Assembly: GCF_900111125.1 (NCBI RefSeq)
Contig: NZ_FOGE01000011.1
Location: 94,449 to 158,448, forward strand
Origin: Sphingobium sp. YR768
GTDB taxonomy: Bacteria > Pseudomonadota > Alphaproteobacteria > Sphingomonadales > Sphingomonadaceae
Length of the DNA: 64,000 bases
Direction of reading: 5' to 3'
Numbering within the stretch: position 1 is the first letter of the stretch; each line of letters starts with the position of its first letter. Both the position numbers and the translations under genes were made by a program. Shown here piece by piece: positions 27,210-36,258 of this stretch. The notes beneath the pieces are model-generated. The model did no database searches. It had not been told where the DNA came from and saw only the letters and a program-made list of their open reading frames with translations.

Positions 27210-27601
27210 GCAACGCCCTGTTGCAAAGCTATTATGACGCCTTCAACCGCGGGGACGCCGCCGCAATGCTGGATCTGCTGACCGACGACGTGATGCATGA
27301 ACCCTCGCAGGGCGCGGTGCGCATGGGCAAGGCGGCCTTCGCCGATTTCCTCGCCCATATGAACCGCTGCTATAGCGAGCAGGTGATCGATCCGGTCTTC
27401 CTGACCTCCGCCGACGGTACGCGCGGTGCGGCGGAGTTCCTGCTGGAGGGCCGTTATCTGGAAACCGACGGCGATCTGCCGCCGGCCAGCGGCCAGACCT
27501 ACCGGCTGCGCGTCGGCGCCTTCTTCGACATTGTCGACGGCCGCATCGCGCGGGTCAGCAACCATTATAATCTGGCCGACTGGCTGGCGCAGGTCGGCTA
27601 A
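27206..27601 (+). CDS. NTF2-like, ketosteroid-isomerase-related protein
   Basis: This 131-residue cone-fold protein starts LLQSYYDAFNRGDAAAMLDLLTDDVMHEPSQG and has a central HMNRCYSEQVIDPVFLTS. It ends VGAFFDIVDGRIARVSNHYNL-ADWL. It resembles the 'ketosteroid isomerase-related' family, whose function is unknown. A 4-bp overlap with fghA makes it the third gene of the formaldehyde operon, which suggests a role in one-carbon or aldehyde handling. Its 3' end overlaps the convergent MFS gene by 4 bp. Confidence 0.82.
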   Translation: MSNALLQSYYDAFNRGDAAAMLDLLTDDVMHEPSQGAVRMGKAAFADFLAHMNRCYSEQVIDPVFLTSADGTRGAAEFLLEGRYLETDGDLPPASGQTYRLRVGAFFDIVDGRIARVSNHYNLADWLAQVG

Positions 27602-28809
27602 CCCGCCTGCCGCCGTCCCAGCGCCAGCATCACCAGCGCCATCAGCGTGAAACTGCCGCCCAGCAGCAGGGTCAGCGGCAGCACCGCCATGGACGGCAAC
27701 AGCGACACCGCGCCACTCGCCAGCGCGGTGATCGCCAGTTGCAGCGTGCCGAGCAAACCGGCGGCCGCACCCGCACCGCCCGCAGCAGCATCCAGCGCGG
27801 AAATCGCCGCCGGGGTCAGGACCAGCCCGGCCAGTGCGAACAGCAGCATGGCATAAAGCTGGAACGCGGCGATCGAGACAGCGAGCGAGACACTTGTCAG
27901 CGCCATCAACGCCGAGGCCCCGATCGCGATCAACGCGACCACCGTCACCAGTCGCCGCGCGCCCAGCCGCCGCATCATCGTCGGCGCAAATTGGGTGGCG
28001 ACGATCGACGTCCCTGCATTGAGCGCCAGCAACAGGCTATACTGATGCGCGGTCAGGCCAAAGCCCTGCGTGTAGAGAAAGGGCGCGGCGGTCACGAAGG
28101 CGAAGGGGATGGTCGTCCCCAGACCCGCGACCATGGTCCAGCCAAGAAAGGCCGGACTGGTCAGCAACTGGCGATAGCTGGCCAGCATCGGCAACTGAGG
28201 TATTCGCCGCTCGGGCGGCAGCGACTCCGGCAGGAAGAGCAGGACGGCCAGCAGCGCGATCCCGCCCCCGCCCGCCAGCAGTGCGAACAGCCCGCGCCAT
28301 GACATCATCTGGAGCAGGACACTGCCGGCCAAGGGCGCCAATACCGGCGAAATGCCGATGATCAGGAAAGTGAAGGCCATCAGCTTCGCCGCCCGATGGC
28401 CATTGAACCGGTCGCGGATCATCGCCCGCACGCTCGACGTTCCTGCGCAGGCCCCCATACCCTGAAGGAAGCGGCAGAGGATCAACTGATCCAGACTGGT
28501 TGCCGCGGCACAGGCGATCGAGCCGAGGATGAACAGCGTCAGCCCGCCGAGCAAAGGCCGCCGCCGCCCATAGCGATCCCCCAGCGTCCCAAGCGGTATC
28601 TGCGCCAGCGCCAGCCCCAGGAAGAAGGCGGACAGGGTGCGCTGTATCCCGCCTGTATCCACTGCAAAGCTGCGCGCCATGCCCGGCATCGCGGGTAGAT
28701 AGAGATCGATCGCCAGCGGCCCCAGTGACGACAGGAAGCCAAAGGCGATGCCCAATGCCAGACTGGGTTCCCCTTGCCCCCCGGTCATCCTATCCTTGGT
28801 CGCCGCCAT
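27598..28809 (-). CDS. MFS transporter, Bcr/CflA-type drug-resistance subfamily
   Basis: This 403-residue protein has 12 predicted membrane spans. The Bcr/CflA signatures are present: AIDLYLPAMPGMARSF in helix 1, LGTLGDRYGRRRPLLGG in loop 2-3, and RFLQGMGACAGTSSVRAMIRDRF in helix 4. It is probably a proton-driven exporter. It is divergent from an aromatic-acid transporter with an ATAACGATCGTTAT palindrome 20 bp from its start, so it may export toxic pathway intermediates. That role is inference. Confidence 0.9.
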   Translation of the reverse strand: MAATKDRMTGGQGEPSLALGIAFGFLSSLGPLAIDLYLPAMPGMARSFAVDTGGIQRTLSAFFLGLALAQIPLGTLGDRYGRRRPLLGGLTLFILGSIACAAATSLDQLILCRFLQGMGACAGTSSVRAMIRDRFNGHRAAKLMAFTFLIIGISPVLAPLAGSVLLQMMSWRGLFALLAGGGGIALLAVLLFLPESLPPERRIPQLPMLASYRQLLTSPAFLGWTMVAGLGTTIPFAFVTAAPFLYTQGFGLTAHQYSLLLALNAGTSIVATQFAPTMMRRLGARRLVTVVALIAIGASALMALTSVSLAVSIAAFQLYAMLLFALAGLVLTPAAISALDAAAGGAGAAAGLLGTLQLAITALASGAVSLLPSMAVLPLTLLLGGSFTLMALVMLALGRRQAG

Positions 28810-28829
28810 CCATGTCTCTCCCCTTATTA

Positions 28830-28843
28830 ATAACGATCGTTAT
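28830..28843. promoter_or_regulatory. Palindromic operator ATAACGATCGTTAT (site 2)
   Basis: A perfect 14-bp palindrome lies between the divergent Bcr/CflA and AAHS-type MFS genes, 21 bp upstream of the former. It is identical to sites 1 and 3. Confidence 0.68.
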
Positions 28844-28920
28844 ATTTATTCTGCCGATTGCACAAGCCGGGATGCGGGCGGCGATGGCATGACGGAAAGA
28901 CGCGCATCGCCGGTTTACAA

Positions 28921-28939
28921 CTGTGTCATAAGCATACAG
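28921..28939 (+). promoter_or_regulatory. FerC-type operator upstream of AAHS-type transporter (site D)
   Basis: CTGTGTCATAAGCATACAG is palindromic at its ends and matches the 40270 site at 14 of 19 positions. It lies 38 bp before the transporter start codon. Confidence 0.5.
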
Positions 28940-28976
28940 TATTGGCCGCAAGAACGAACAGGAGAGGATCGCCGCC

Positions 28977-30308
28977 ATGGCATCGACCCAGACCATTGCC
29001 CTGCCGGCGGACGATCCGCGTGCCATTCTCGCCGCCCGGCCGATGCGCTGGCCGCAATGCCTTGCGATCGCCATCTGCTTCCTTTTGAGCGCGCTCGACG
29101 GCTTCGACATATTGGCCGTCACTTTCGCCGCGCCGGGGATCGCGCGGCAATGGGATGTCGGGCCGGGGGCGATCGGGCTGGTCGTATCGGCCGGGCTGGC
29201 CGGCATGGTGATCGGATCGCTGACCCTGGGCCAACTGGCCGACCGGATCGGCCGGCGACCGCAGGTGCTGCTCTGCCTCGCCATCATGATATTGGGCATG
29301 TTCGCCTCGGCCTTCGCGCCCAATATCGTGCTGCTCTGCCTGTTGCGGGCCTTTACCGGCCTTGGCCTTGGTGCGGTGCTGGCATCGATCAACGCGCTGT
29401 CGGCCGAGTTCGCCAACCGGAAGCGCCGCGATCTGGCCGTCAGCATCATGGCGGCGGGCTATCCGGTCGGGGGCATCGTCGGCGGCTGGGCGGCGGCGCA
29501 ACTGCTCAAACATCATGGCTGGGAATCGATCTTCCTGTTCGGGGCGGCGGCCACGGCGGCGATCGTGCCGCTGGTGCTGCTGTTCCTGCCGGAATCGATC
29601 GGCTGGCTGGCGACGCGCGGCGGGCCGGATGCGCTGGCGCGGATCAATGCCATCCTCGGGCGGCTGGGCCAACCGCATGCTGCGCGCATCGCCACCATCG
29701 ACGCGCCAAAGGCGGCGATGGCGACCCTTTTCACCGATCGCTATCGCGCCACGACGATCGCGCTGATCGCCATGTACGGCCTGCATATGATGACTTTCTA
29801 TTATGCGCTGGGCTGGACGCCCTCGCTGGTCGTGGCGCTGGGCTTCGATCCGTCACAGGCGACGATCGTGTCCGTGGTGATGAACATGGGCGGTGCGACC
29901 GGCGGGCTGGTGCTGGGCCTCCTCTCGCCGCGTCTGGGCCTGCGTCCGCTGGTGATCACCGGTCTTGTCGGCGCCACCATCGCGGTCGCCGCTTTCGGTG
30001 CGGTCCCTGCGGACATCATCCTGTTGCAGTCCGCCGCCTTCCTGCTCGGTTTCCTGTCCAATGGCGCGGTCGTGGGCCTCTATGCGCTGATCGCCAATAT
30101 CTACCCCACCACGTTGCGCGCGACGGGCACGGGCGCGGTGATCGGTTTCGGCCGCTGCGGTGCAGCCTTGGGGCCGTTCATGGCGGGGCAGTTGCTGGCC
30201 TTCGGCGCGGGCAGGGGCGTGACGTCCCTGCTGTTGGCACTGGGTTCGGGCCTCGCCGCGCTGGTGCTGATCACCGCGCGGTTGCAGGTCGCGGACGAAA
30301 AGGATTGA
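28977..30308 (+). CDS. MFS transporter, aromatic acid:H+ symporter (AAHS) family
   Basis: This 443-residue, 12-helix protein has the AAHS helix-1 motif DGFDILAVTFAAPGIA and the loop 2-3 motif LGQLADRIGRRPQVL. RKRRDLAVSIMAAGYPVGGIVGGW is also present, as in PcaK/VanK-type importers. It would bring aromatic acids such as ferulate, vanillate or hydroxybenzoates into the cytoplasm. Two operator types precede it, the palindrome at 28830 and the FerC-type site at 28921, so it is probably controlled with the fer genes. GGAGAGGATC lies upstream of the ATG. Confidence 0.9.
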   Translation: MASTQTIALPADDPRAILAARPMRWPQCLAIAICFLLSALDGFDILAVTFAAPGIARQWDVGPGAIGLVVSAGLAGMVIGSLTLGQLADRIGRRPQVLLCLAIMILGMFASAFAPNIVLLCLLRAFTGLGLGAVLASINALSAEFANRKRRDLAVSIMAAGYPVGGIVGGWAAAQLLKHHGWESIFLFGAAATAAIVPLVLLFLPESIGWLATRGGPDALARINAILGRLGQPHAARIATIDAPKAAMATLFTDRYRATTIALIAMYGLHMMTFYYALGWTPSLVVALGFDPSQATIVSVVMNMGGATGGLVLGLLSPRLGLRPLVITGLVGATIAVAAFGAVPADIILLQSAAFLLGFLSNGAVVGLYALIANIYPTTLRATGTGAVIGFGRCGAALGPFMAGQLLAFGAGRGVTSLLLALGSGLAALVLITARLQVADEKD

Positions 30309-30315
30309 GAGAAAG

Positions 30316-30343
30316 GGGGCGCTCGACGATGGCTGAACGCCCC
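30316..30343. terminator. Hairpin between convergent AAHS transporter and folB
   Basis: GGGGCG and CGCCCC form a short stem. On the minus strand it is followed by CTTTCTCTC, giving a weak U-tract for the folB operon. Confidence 0.5.
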
Positions 30344-30349
30344 TGATCT

Positions 30350-30703
30350 TCATCGACCCATGCAGACTTCCACCCCGGCCAGCCCGCGCGTGATGGCGAA
30401 GGGCTTGTCGACGCTGATGCGCGCATGGATGACGCCCGGCATGGCCAGGCAACGGTCGCCCAACCGCTGGGCGAAAGTCTCGATCAGCGGGATATGCACC
30501 AGCGCCAGTTCCTCGGCCGCCTGTGCGACGCGGCGATAATCCACTGTCTCGCCAATCCCCTCGATTCGCCCGGCCTCCAGCGTCAGGTCGACCGAAATCA
30601 CCAGCGGCTGTCGCCGCCCGATCTCGTCGGGATTGATGCCGATATCGGCCAGTAATGGCAGGTCGCGGACCCGCACGATCGTCGTGCATCCTGTTTCAGT
30701 CAT
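30350..30703 (-). CDS. folB: Dihydroneopterin aldolase FolB-like
   Basis: This 117-residue T-fold protein has LPLLADIGINPDEIGRRQPLVISVDL at the N-terminus, the TVDYRRVAQ segment, HIPLIETFAQRLGDRCL and the C-terminal ISVDKPFAI. It is the size expected for FolB/FolX, which act on dihydroneopterin in folate synthesis. It overlaps folD by 8 bp, so it is the last gene of a folate-linked operon (metF-purU-folD-folB). It may support a larger folate pool for O-demethylation. Confidence 0.85.
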   Translation of the reverse strand: MTETGCTTIVRVRDLPLLADIGINPDEIGRRQPLVISVDLTLEAGRIEGIGETVDYRRVAQAAEELALVHIPLIETFAQRLGDRCLAMPGVIHARISVDKPFAITRGLAGVEVCMGR

Positions 30704-31559
30704 GTCGGGCTCTCTCTGCGGCTGTTATCGTGTTGCTCAGCAGGCAGGCGATAGTCATCGGGCCCACGCCGCCCGGCACCGGCGTCACCGCCCGTGCATG
30801 GTCCAGTTCATGGGTGGCGCAATCGCCCGTCAGCCGGGTCGATCCGTCCGGCTGGGCGACCCGGCTGATGCCGACATCGATCACGATCGCGCCCGGCTTC
30901 ACCCAATAGCCGCGCACCAGATGCGGCGCTCCGGCAGCGGCCACGATGATATCGGCCTTGCGTGCGATATCGGGCAGGTCGCGCGTTTCGATATGGGTGA
31001 CGGTCACGGTCGCCTCCCGCTCCAGCAACAGCATGGCGACCGGCTTGCCCACGATATTGGATTTGCCGATCACGACGACATCCAGCCCGCGATAATCCGT
31101 CACGACGCTGTCCAGCAGCTTCATGATGCCCAACGGCGTGCAGGGGACGAGACCGCCGGTCCCGGTGGAAAGCCGCCCGACATTGACCGGATGGAAGCCA
31201 TCGACATCCTTGGCCGGATCGATCCGGTCCAGCACGCGCGCGGCATCGATCTGCGGCGGCAGCGGCAGCTGGATCAATATACCGTCGATATCGCTGTCGC
31301 CATTCAATCGGTCGATCAGGTCGATCAATGTCGCCTGCACCGTATCGCCGGGCAGCCGATGTTCGACCGACCGGATGCCGGCCTTGGCGCATTCCGCCAC
31401 CTTGCGCCCGACATAGACTTCGCTCGCGGGATCGCTGCCGACCAATATCACCGCCAGCGCGGGCGCATGGCCGGTGCGGGCGTGCAAGGCGGCCACTCGC
31501 GCCGCCGTCTCCGCCGACAGGGCACGCGCCAGCGCGCGCCCGTCGATCCTTTGCGCCAC
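30696..31559 (-). CDS. folD: Methylenetetrahydrofolate dehydrogenase/cyclohydrolase
   Basis: This 287-residue bifunctional enzyme converts methylene-THF to methenyl-THF and then formyl-THF. Visible signatures are the YxxxK catalytic motif in SEVYVGRKVAEC, ILIQLPLPPQI, KDVDGFHPVNVGRL, VVVIGKSNIVGKPVAMLL and the C-terminal PVPGGVGPMTIACLL. I chose GTG at 31559 because AQRIDGRALA is the usual FolD beginning and it lies 5 bp after the purU stop. The longer frame extends into purU. Confidence 0.93.
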   Translation of the reverse strand: MAQRIDGRALARALSAETAARVAALHARTGHAPALAVILVGSDPASEVYVGRKVAECAKAGIRSVEHRLPGDTVQATLIDLIDRLNGDSDIDGILIQLPLPPQIDAARVLDRIDPAKDVDGFHPVNVGRLSTGTGGLVPCTPLGIMKLLDSVVTDYRGLDVVVIGKSNIVGKPVAMLLLEREATVTVTHIETRDLPDIARKADIIVAAAGAPHLVRGYWVKPGAIVIDVGISRVAQPDGSTRLTGDCATHELDHARAVTPVPGGVGPMTIACLLSNTITAAERARHD

Positions 31560-31563
31560 GGCC

Positions 31564-32418
31564 TCAGGCCTTGAAGACGACAGTGCGTGCGCCATTCTGG
31601 AAGACCCGCCCCTGAAGATGATGCTGCACGGCGGTCGCCAGCACGCGCCGTTCGATATCGCGGCCCTTGCGCACCAGATCGTCGGGCGTATCGGCATGGT
31701 TGATCGCTTCGACATCCTGATGGATGATCGGCCCCTCGTCCAGGTCGGCGGTCACATAATGGGCCGTCGCGCCGATCATCTTCACGCCGCGCTCATGCGC
31801 CTGATGATAGGGTTTGGCCCCCTTGAAGCCGGGTAGGAAGCTGTGGTGGATATTGATGCACCGGCCGGACAGGAAGCCGGCCAGATCGTCGCTCAATATC
31901 TGCATATAGCGCGCCAGCACGATCAGGTCGGCGCCGCTCTGGTCCACGATCGCCTTGATCTGGGCTTCCTGCTGCGGCTTGCTGTCCTTGGTGATCGGCA
32001 GGTGATGATAGGGCAGGTCGCCCATCAGCGACGTCGTCAGCACATGCTGCGGATGGTTGCTGACGATGCCGACCACATCCATGTCCAGCTCGCCGATGCG
32101 CCAGCGATACAGAAGGTCGCCCAGGCAATGGTCGAACTTGCTGACCAGCAGCAACACCTTCTGCCGCTCGCTGCGGCGGCGCAGGGTCCAGTCCATGCCG
32201 CGTTCCTGCGCCAGCGATGTGAAGCCGCTCTCCAGCGCCGCGATATCGCCGTCGCCGATCTCGAATTCGACCCGCATGAAGAAGCGGTCGGTCAACTTGT
32301 CATTATATTGCTGCGCGTCGGTGATGTTGCCGCCCTGCCGCGTCAGGAAGGTCGCGACATCGGCGACCAGCCCCGGCCGGTCGTCGCATTGCAGGGTGAG
32401 GGTGCAGATTTCGGTCAC
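31564..32418 (-). CDS. purU: Formyltetrahydrofolate deformylase
   Basis: This 284-residue protein has an N-terminal ACT domain ([26 protein letters not shown]) and a C-terminal formyltransferase-like domain. The latter carries [34 protein letters not shown] and DLDEGPII, the PurU hallmarks. It hydrolyses 10-formyl-THF to formate and THF. In this operon it would let one-carbon units from aromatic methoxyl groups leave as formate while regenerating THF. GTG at 32418 follows GGAGAGAG. Confidence 0.94.
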   Translation of the reverse strand: MTEICTLTLQCDDRPGLVADVATFLTRQGGNITDAQQYNDKLTDRFFMRVEFEIGDGDIAALESGFTSLAQERGMDWTLRRRSERQKVLLLVSKFDHCLGDLLYRWRIGELDMDVVGIVSNHPQHVLTTSLMGDLPYHHLPITKDSKPQQEAQIKAIVDQSGADLIVLARYMQILSDDLAGFLSGRCINIHHSFLPGFKGAKPYHQAHERGVKMIGATAHYVTADLDEGPIIHQDVEAINHADTPDDLVRKGRDIERRVLATAVQHHLQGRVFQNGARTVVFKA

Positions 32419-32446
32419 GTTCGTCTCTCTCCACTGATCGGCGCGC

Positions 32447-33316
32447 TCAGGGGCGGGCCGTATAATCATTGATCCATTCGACCGTGCGGGTCAGGCCGCC
32501 GAACGGATAGAAATGCAGCCGCACCTTGCCATGCTGGGGGCCAAGCGCCTGACCCAGCGCGTCGACCAGCTTGTCCGGGCCGGCGGTGCCGATGAGCTTG
32601 GTGATCGAAATGCCATATTTGGCGAGCACCGACGTCGATGCACCCACGCCGCAGCGCGCGGCAAAGCGCATCAGCGTCTTGATGCCCGCCGGGCCGGGCA
32701 CGCCGATCCGCACCGGCGCATCGATTCCGCGCGCGCGCAGTTCGACCAGCCATTGCAGGATTGGCGCGGCGTCGAACCCGAACTGGGTGACGATCAGCGG
32801 CGCCATGTTGCGACTGGCAATTTCGGCGCATTTGTCGATCAGCACCTCGAACGTCTGTTCGCGGCTCATATTGGGATGGCCTTCGGGATGGCCGCCAATG
32901 CCGATCGCCTTGATCCCGGCCCGCTCGAACGCGCCAGTGCGGATCAGCGCCATGCTGTCGCTATAGGGGCCGGCCGCCTCGGCCGGGTCGCCGGCGATGA
33001 CGAAGCAGCGGCGCACCCCCGCTTCGCGCACGACGGCCGCCAGATAGCTCTCGAAATCATCGCCCGACTCCAGCCGGCGCGCGGAAAAATGCGGCATCGG
33101 TTCAAAGCCCAGATCGCGCACCGCCTTCGTCGCGGCAATCCGCGCCTCCAGCGACTCGCCGGGCAGGAAGGTGACGGCGACCGGCGTTTCCGCCGCCATC
33201 GCGGGCGCGGCTTCGACCAGCGCCTCCATATCCTTGGCGGTCATTTCCAGAGAATAGCCGTCGGTCATGCCCTTCGGCGGCAAATCCCAGTTCGGATGGA
33301 TCGACGGCAGGCTCAT
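32447..33316 (-). CDS. metF: Methylenetetrahydrofolate reductase (MetF family)
   Basis: This 289-residue TIM-barrel flavoprotein has the family pattern: [59 protein letters not shown] and [13 protein letters not shown]. The direction needed here is oxidation of 5-methyl-THF, made by a LigM-type demethylase, to methylene-THF. It is the first gene of the minus-strand one-carbon operon and is divergent from the hydrolase-ligM unit. SYK-6 also has metF next to ligM. GGGAGAG precedes the ATG. Confidence 0.9.
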   Translation of the reverse strand: MSLPSIHPNWDLPPKGMTDGYSLEMTAKDMEALVEAAPAMAAETPVAVTFLPGESLEARIAATKAVRDLGFEPMPHFSARRLESGDDFESYLAAVVREAGVRRCFVIAGDPAEAAGPYSDSMALIRTGAFERAGIKAIGIGGHPEGHPNMSREQTFEVLIDKCAEIASRNMAPLIVTQFGFDAAPILQWLVELRARGIDAPVRIGVPGPAGIKTLMRFAARCGVGASTSVLAKYGISITKLIGTAGPDKLVDALGQALGPQHGKVRLHFYPFGGLTRTVEWINDYTARP

Positions 33317-33465
33317 GATTCTCTCCCGATAGGACTGGTTCCGGGGGCAGGCTGGCGCATCGCGTTGCGCTCTTTGTATCCCCGGCGCATTTTCCCTCTA
33401 GGCCATCCGCAAAGATTCGTATAGATGAAATATTCATGAGTGCGAAATCATCGGAGAAGGGCGCA

Positions 33466-34197
33466 ATGACGCCGCTGGTCATCCTTCCGGGGCTGATCTG
33501 CGATTCGCGCATGTTCGGTGAGACGCTGGCGGCCATTCCCGACAGCATGGTGATCGATGGCTTTTATGGCGGCGCCGACCGGATCGAGGCGATGGCGGAC
33601 TATGCCCTTGCCCAGATGCCTGAACGCTGCGCCTTGCTCGGCCACTCCATGGGCGCGCGCGTCGCGCTGGAAGTCATCCGCAAGGCGCCGGAACGGGTCG
33701 AGCGGCTGGCGCTGGTCGATACCGGCATCCATCCGGTCAAGCCCGGCGAGCAGGACGGCCGCTATCGGCTGCGCGATCTGGGCCGGGTGCAGGGCATGGC
33801 CGCGCTGGTTACGGAGTGGCTGCCGCCGATGATGGGCTTTGCCGGCCTGCGCGATGAAGCGCTGATGGACCGGCTATATGCCATGGCCGTTTCGGCGGGC
33901 ATTTCGACGTTCGAAGCGCAGATCGAGGCGCTGCTCCATCGCCCGGTGGTGGATGGGCTGTTGCCGACCATCGCCTGCCCGACGCTTGTCGCTGTCGGTC
34001 GCCAGGACCAATGGTCCCCGGTCGGCCAGCATGAAGCGATTGCCGCCGCGATTCCCGATGCCCGGCTGCGGGTGGTCGAGCATGCCGGCCATATGATGCC
34101 CGCGGAATCGCCGCAGGCCTTTAACCAGATCGTCCGGGAATGGCTTGGCCAACCCGCCCCGATACATGTCCAATATCAAGTCGAAGGAGAGGTTTGA
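33466..34197 (+). CDS. Alpha/beta hydrolase
   Basis: This 243-residue alpha/beta-hydrolase has the nucleophile elbow LLGHSMGARVAL, an acid segment VGRQDQWSP and catalytic His in EHAGHMMPAESP. The start at 33466 is preferred over 33436 because GGAGAAGGG lies just upstream. It abuts the LigM-type gene, with the stop TGA followed at once by ATG. It may therefore hydrolyse an ester or lactone that feeds the demethylase. The substrate is unknown. Confidence 0.85.
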   Translation: MTPLVILPGLICDSRMFGETLAAIPDSMVIDGFYGGADRIEAMADYALAQMPERCALLGHSMGARVALEVIRKAPERVERLALVDTGIHPVKPGEQDGRYRLRDLGRVQGMAALVTEWLPPMMGFAGLRDEALMDRLYAMAVSAGISTFEAQIEALLHRPVVDGLLPTIACPTLVAVGRQDQWSPVGQHEAIAAAIPDARLRVVEHAGHMMPAESPQAFNQIVREWLGQPAPIHVQYQVEGEV

Positions 34198-35598
34198 ATG
34201 ACCGACAAGACCCTGCAACAGCTGCTCGATGAAAAGGGCGACATCGTGGAATTCCTGCGTAACCAGCAGGTCGGCCCCAACGCCTATCCGGGCGTGCCGG
34301 GCGAATATAGCAACTGGCGTGACGAACAGCGCAGCTGGGCGGAAAGCTCGGTCCTGTTCAACCAGAGCTTCCACATGGTCGACCTGCTCGTCACCGGCCC
34401 CGGCGCGTTCGATATGCTCGCCTATCTCGCCCCCAACAGCTTCAAGGGCTTCGTGCCGAACCGCGCCAAGCAGTTCGCGCCCGTCACCCCCGAAGGCTAT
34501 GTGATCGGCGACGTCATCCTCTTCTATCTGGAAGAAGAAAAGTTCGAACTGGTCGGCCGCGCACCCTCGATCGAATGGGTCGAATATTGGGCCTCGACCG
34601 GCAAGTGGGACGTGAAGGTGGAACGCGACGAACGCACCATCGCCCGCCCGCTCGACCAGCAGGGCTATCGCCGCAATTATCGCTTCCAGCTCCAGGGCCC
34701 GAACGCCATGCCGGTGCTGGAAAAGGCGATGGGCCAGACCCCGCCGGACCTGAAATTCTTCCACATGGCGCCGATCACCATCGCCGGCGTCGAAGTGCGC
34801 GCGCTGCGTCACGGCATGGCCGGCCAGCCGGGCTATGAGCTGTTCGGCCCGTGGAAGGATTATGACACCGTCCGCAACGCGCTGATCGAAGCGGGCAAGG
34901 ATTATGGCCTGACCCTGTGTGGCGGCCGTACCTATTCGTCGAACACGCTGGAATCGGGCTGGATTCCTTCCCCGCTGCCCGCCACCTACACCGGCGAAGG
35001 CTCGAAGGGCTTCCGCGAATGGATCGGTGAGAACAGCTATGAAGGCAAATGCTCGCTCGGCGGCAGCTTCGTCTCCGACAAGATCGAGGATTATTACCTG
35101 AACCCGTGGGAGCTGGGCTATGGCATCATGGTCAAGTTCGACCATGAATTCGTCGGACGCGAAGCGCTGGAAAAGATCAAGGATCAGCCGCACCGCCAGA
35201 AGGTGACGCTGGCCCTGGACAATGAGGATATCGTCCGCGTCATGAGCTCGATGCTCCAGACCGGCGACAAGGCGAAGTTCCTGGAATTCCCCAGCGCCGT
35301 CTATTGCATGCACCCCTATGACGCAGTGCTGAAGGACGGCAAGACCGTCGGCCTGTCGACCTGGATCGGTTACACCATCAACGCCGGCCGCTTCCTGGCG
35401 TTGGCGATGGTCGACGCCGAGTTCGCCGCACCCGGCACCGAAGTGACGCTGCTCTGGGGTGAACCCAATGGCGGTACGTCCAAGCCGACCGTCGAACCGC
35501 ACGTCCAGACCGAAATCAAGGCGATCGTATCCTCGGTCCCCTATTCGGAAGCCGCGCGCGACAATTATGCCGACGGCTGGCGCACCAAGGCCGCATAA
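34198..35598 (+). CDS. ligM: LigM/DesA-type tetrahydrofolate-dependent aromatic O-demethylase
   Basis: This 466-residue protein is of the aminomethyltransferase (GcvT-like) fold. It follows LigM closely in order and content: EYSNWRDEQRSWAESSVLFNQSFHMVDL, VIGDVILFYLEEEKFELVGRAP, RALRHGMAGQPGYELFGP, TLESGWIPSPLPATYTG, WGEPNGGTSKPTVEPH and VSSVPYSEAARDNY. These enzymes move the methyl of vanillate, 3-O-methylgallate (LigM) or syringate (DesA) to THF. Which methoxyarene is used cannot be decided, since sphingomonads keep several paralogues. The divergent metF-purU-folD-folB operon would process the methyl-THF. AAGGAGAGG precedes the ATG, and a terminator follows. Confidence 0.85.
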   Translation: MTDKTLQQLLDEKGDIVEFLRNQQVGPNAYPGVPGEYSNWRDEQRSWAESSVLFNQSFHMVDLLVTGPGAFDMLAYLAPNSFKGFVPNRAKQFAPVTPEGYVIGDVILFYLEEEKFELVGRAPSIEWVEYWASTGKWDVKVERDERTIARPLDQQGYRRNYRFQLQGPNAMPVLEKAMGQTPPDLKFFHMAPITIAGVEVRALRHGMAGQPGYELFGPWKDYDTVRNALIEAGKDYGLTLCGGRTYSSNTLESGWIPSPLPATYTGEGSKGFREWIGENSYEGKCSLGGSFVSDKIEDYYLNPWELGYGIMVKFDHEFVGREALEKIKDQPHRQKVTLALDNEDIVRVMSSMLQTGDKAKFLEFPSAVYCMHPYDAVLKDGKTVGLSTWIGYTINAGRFLALAMVDAEFAAPGTEVTLLWGEPNGGTSKPTVEPHVQTEIKAIVSSVPYSEAARDNYADGWRTKAA

Positions 35599-35630
35599 TC
35601 GGTCTACGAATACCCGAGCGGGGTTGGAGC

Positions 35631-35660
35631 GGGGGATGCCGAAAGGCGTCCCCCGTTTTC
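35631..35660 (+). terminator. Rho-independent terminator after ligM-like gene
   Basis: GGGGGATGCC-GAAA-GGCGTCCCCC is a 10-bp stem with a GAAA loop, followed by GTTTTC. Confidence 0.85.
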
Positions 35661-35669
35661 GTTGGCCTT

Positions 35670-35727
35670 CCTCCTCCCCTCCCTTTCAGGGAGGGGCCGG
35701 GGGTGGGTGCCTCCGAAGGAGGCCCAC
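35670..35727. repeat. Double-hairpin intergenic repeat
   Basis: CCCCTCCCT-N3-AGGGAGGGG is followed by GTGGGTGCCTCC-GAA-GGAGGCCCAC. It has the look of a dispersed GC-rich intergenic element and lies between the ligM-like terminator and the toxin-antitoxin operon. Confidence 0.6.
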
Positions 35728-35778
35728 TCCGCTTATGTCTGTCCTGAATGAGGCAATCATCCGCGCCTCTTGCCCCAA

Positions 35779-35790
35779 CCTCATATGAGG
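35779..35790. promoter_or_regulatory. Palindrome upstream of Xre/RES operon, likely autoregulatory site
   Basis: CCTCATATGAGG is a perfect 12-bp palindrome 33 bp before the antitoxin ATG. A partial copy (GCCTATATGA) follows directly. Antitoxins of this family usually repress their own promoter. Confidence 0.45.
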
Positions 35791-35823
35791 CCTATATGAA
35801 CCCCAACTGAGGCAGGAGCGCAT

Positions 35824-36258
35824 ATGGCCACCCAACCCTATTCGATCGAAGCGCTGCTCGGCGTAAAGGCCGGCCTCCACGCCTCGCGCCTTGCGCTTCC
35901 GGCCTCGATCGAAAGCGGCCTGCCCGTCGCCGCGCTCGATCATCTGGCCGACACGGTTGCGCCCGGTGACGCGCGCTTCAAATTCCGCCTGATCCCCAAG
36001 GCGACACTGGAGCGCCGCCGAAAGTCTCCCTCCAAACGCCTGACCAGCGAGGAGGGCGACCGGCTCGCACGCCTTGCCAAGGTGTTCAGCTTCGCGCTCG
36101 ACATCTATCAGGAGCCGGAGCGCGCCCGCGAATTTCTGAGCCGCCCGCACCCCATGCTGGACGGCAAGGCCCCGCTCGACGTGGCGCTCGCCACCAGCCC
36201 CGGCGCCGATCTGGTCATCAACCTGCTCGGTCGCGCGGCCTATGGCGGGGGCGTGTGA
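35824..36258 (+). CDS. Xre/MbcA/ParS-type antitoxin
   Basis: This 144-residue protein has the DUF2384 pattern. An Xre-like N-terminal region (FRLIPKATLERRRKSPSKRLTSEEGDRLARLAKVFSFAL) is followed by the C-terminal toxin-binding part (AREFLSRPHPMLDGKAPLDVALATSPGADLVINLLGRAAYGGGV). Such proteins neutralise RES toxins. Its stop overlaps the GTG start of the downstream toxin gene by 4 bp. GGAG precedes the ATG. Confidence 0.93.
   Translation: MATQPYSIEALLGVKAGLHASRLALPASIESGLPVAALDHLADTVAPGDARFKFRLIPKATLERRRKSPSKRLTSEEGDRLARLAKVFSFALDIYQEPERAREFLSRPHPMLDGKAPLDVALATSPGADLVINLLGRAAYGGGV

Noticed and set aside
28748..30346. 532-codon frame over the AAHS transporter
   Set aside because: It overlaps the transporter in another frame, has a charged non-membrane composition and carries no motif.
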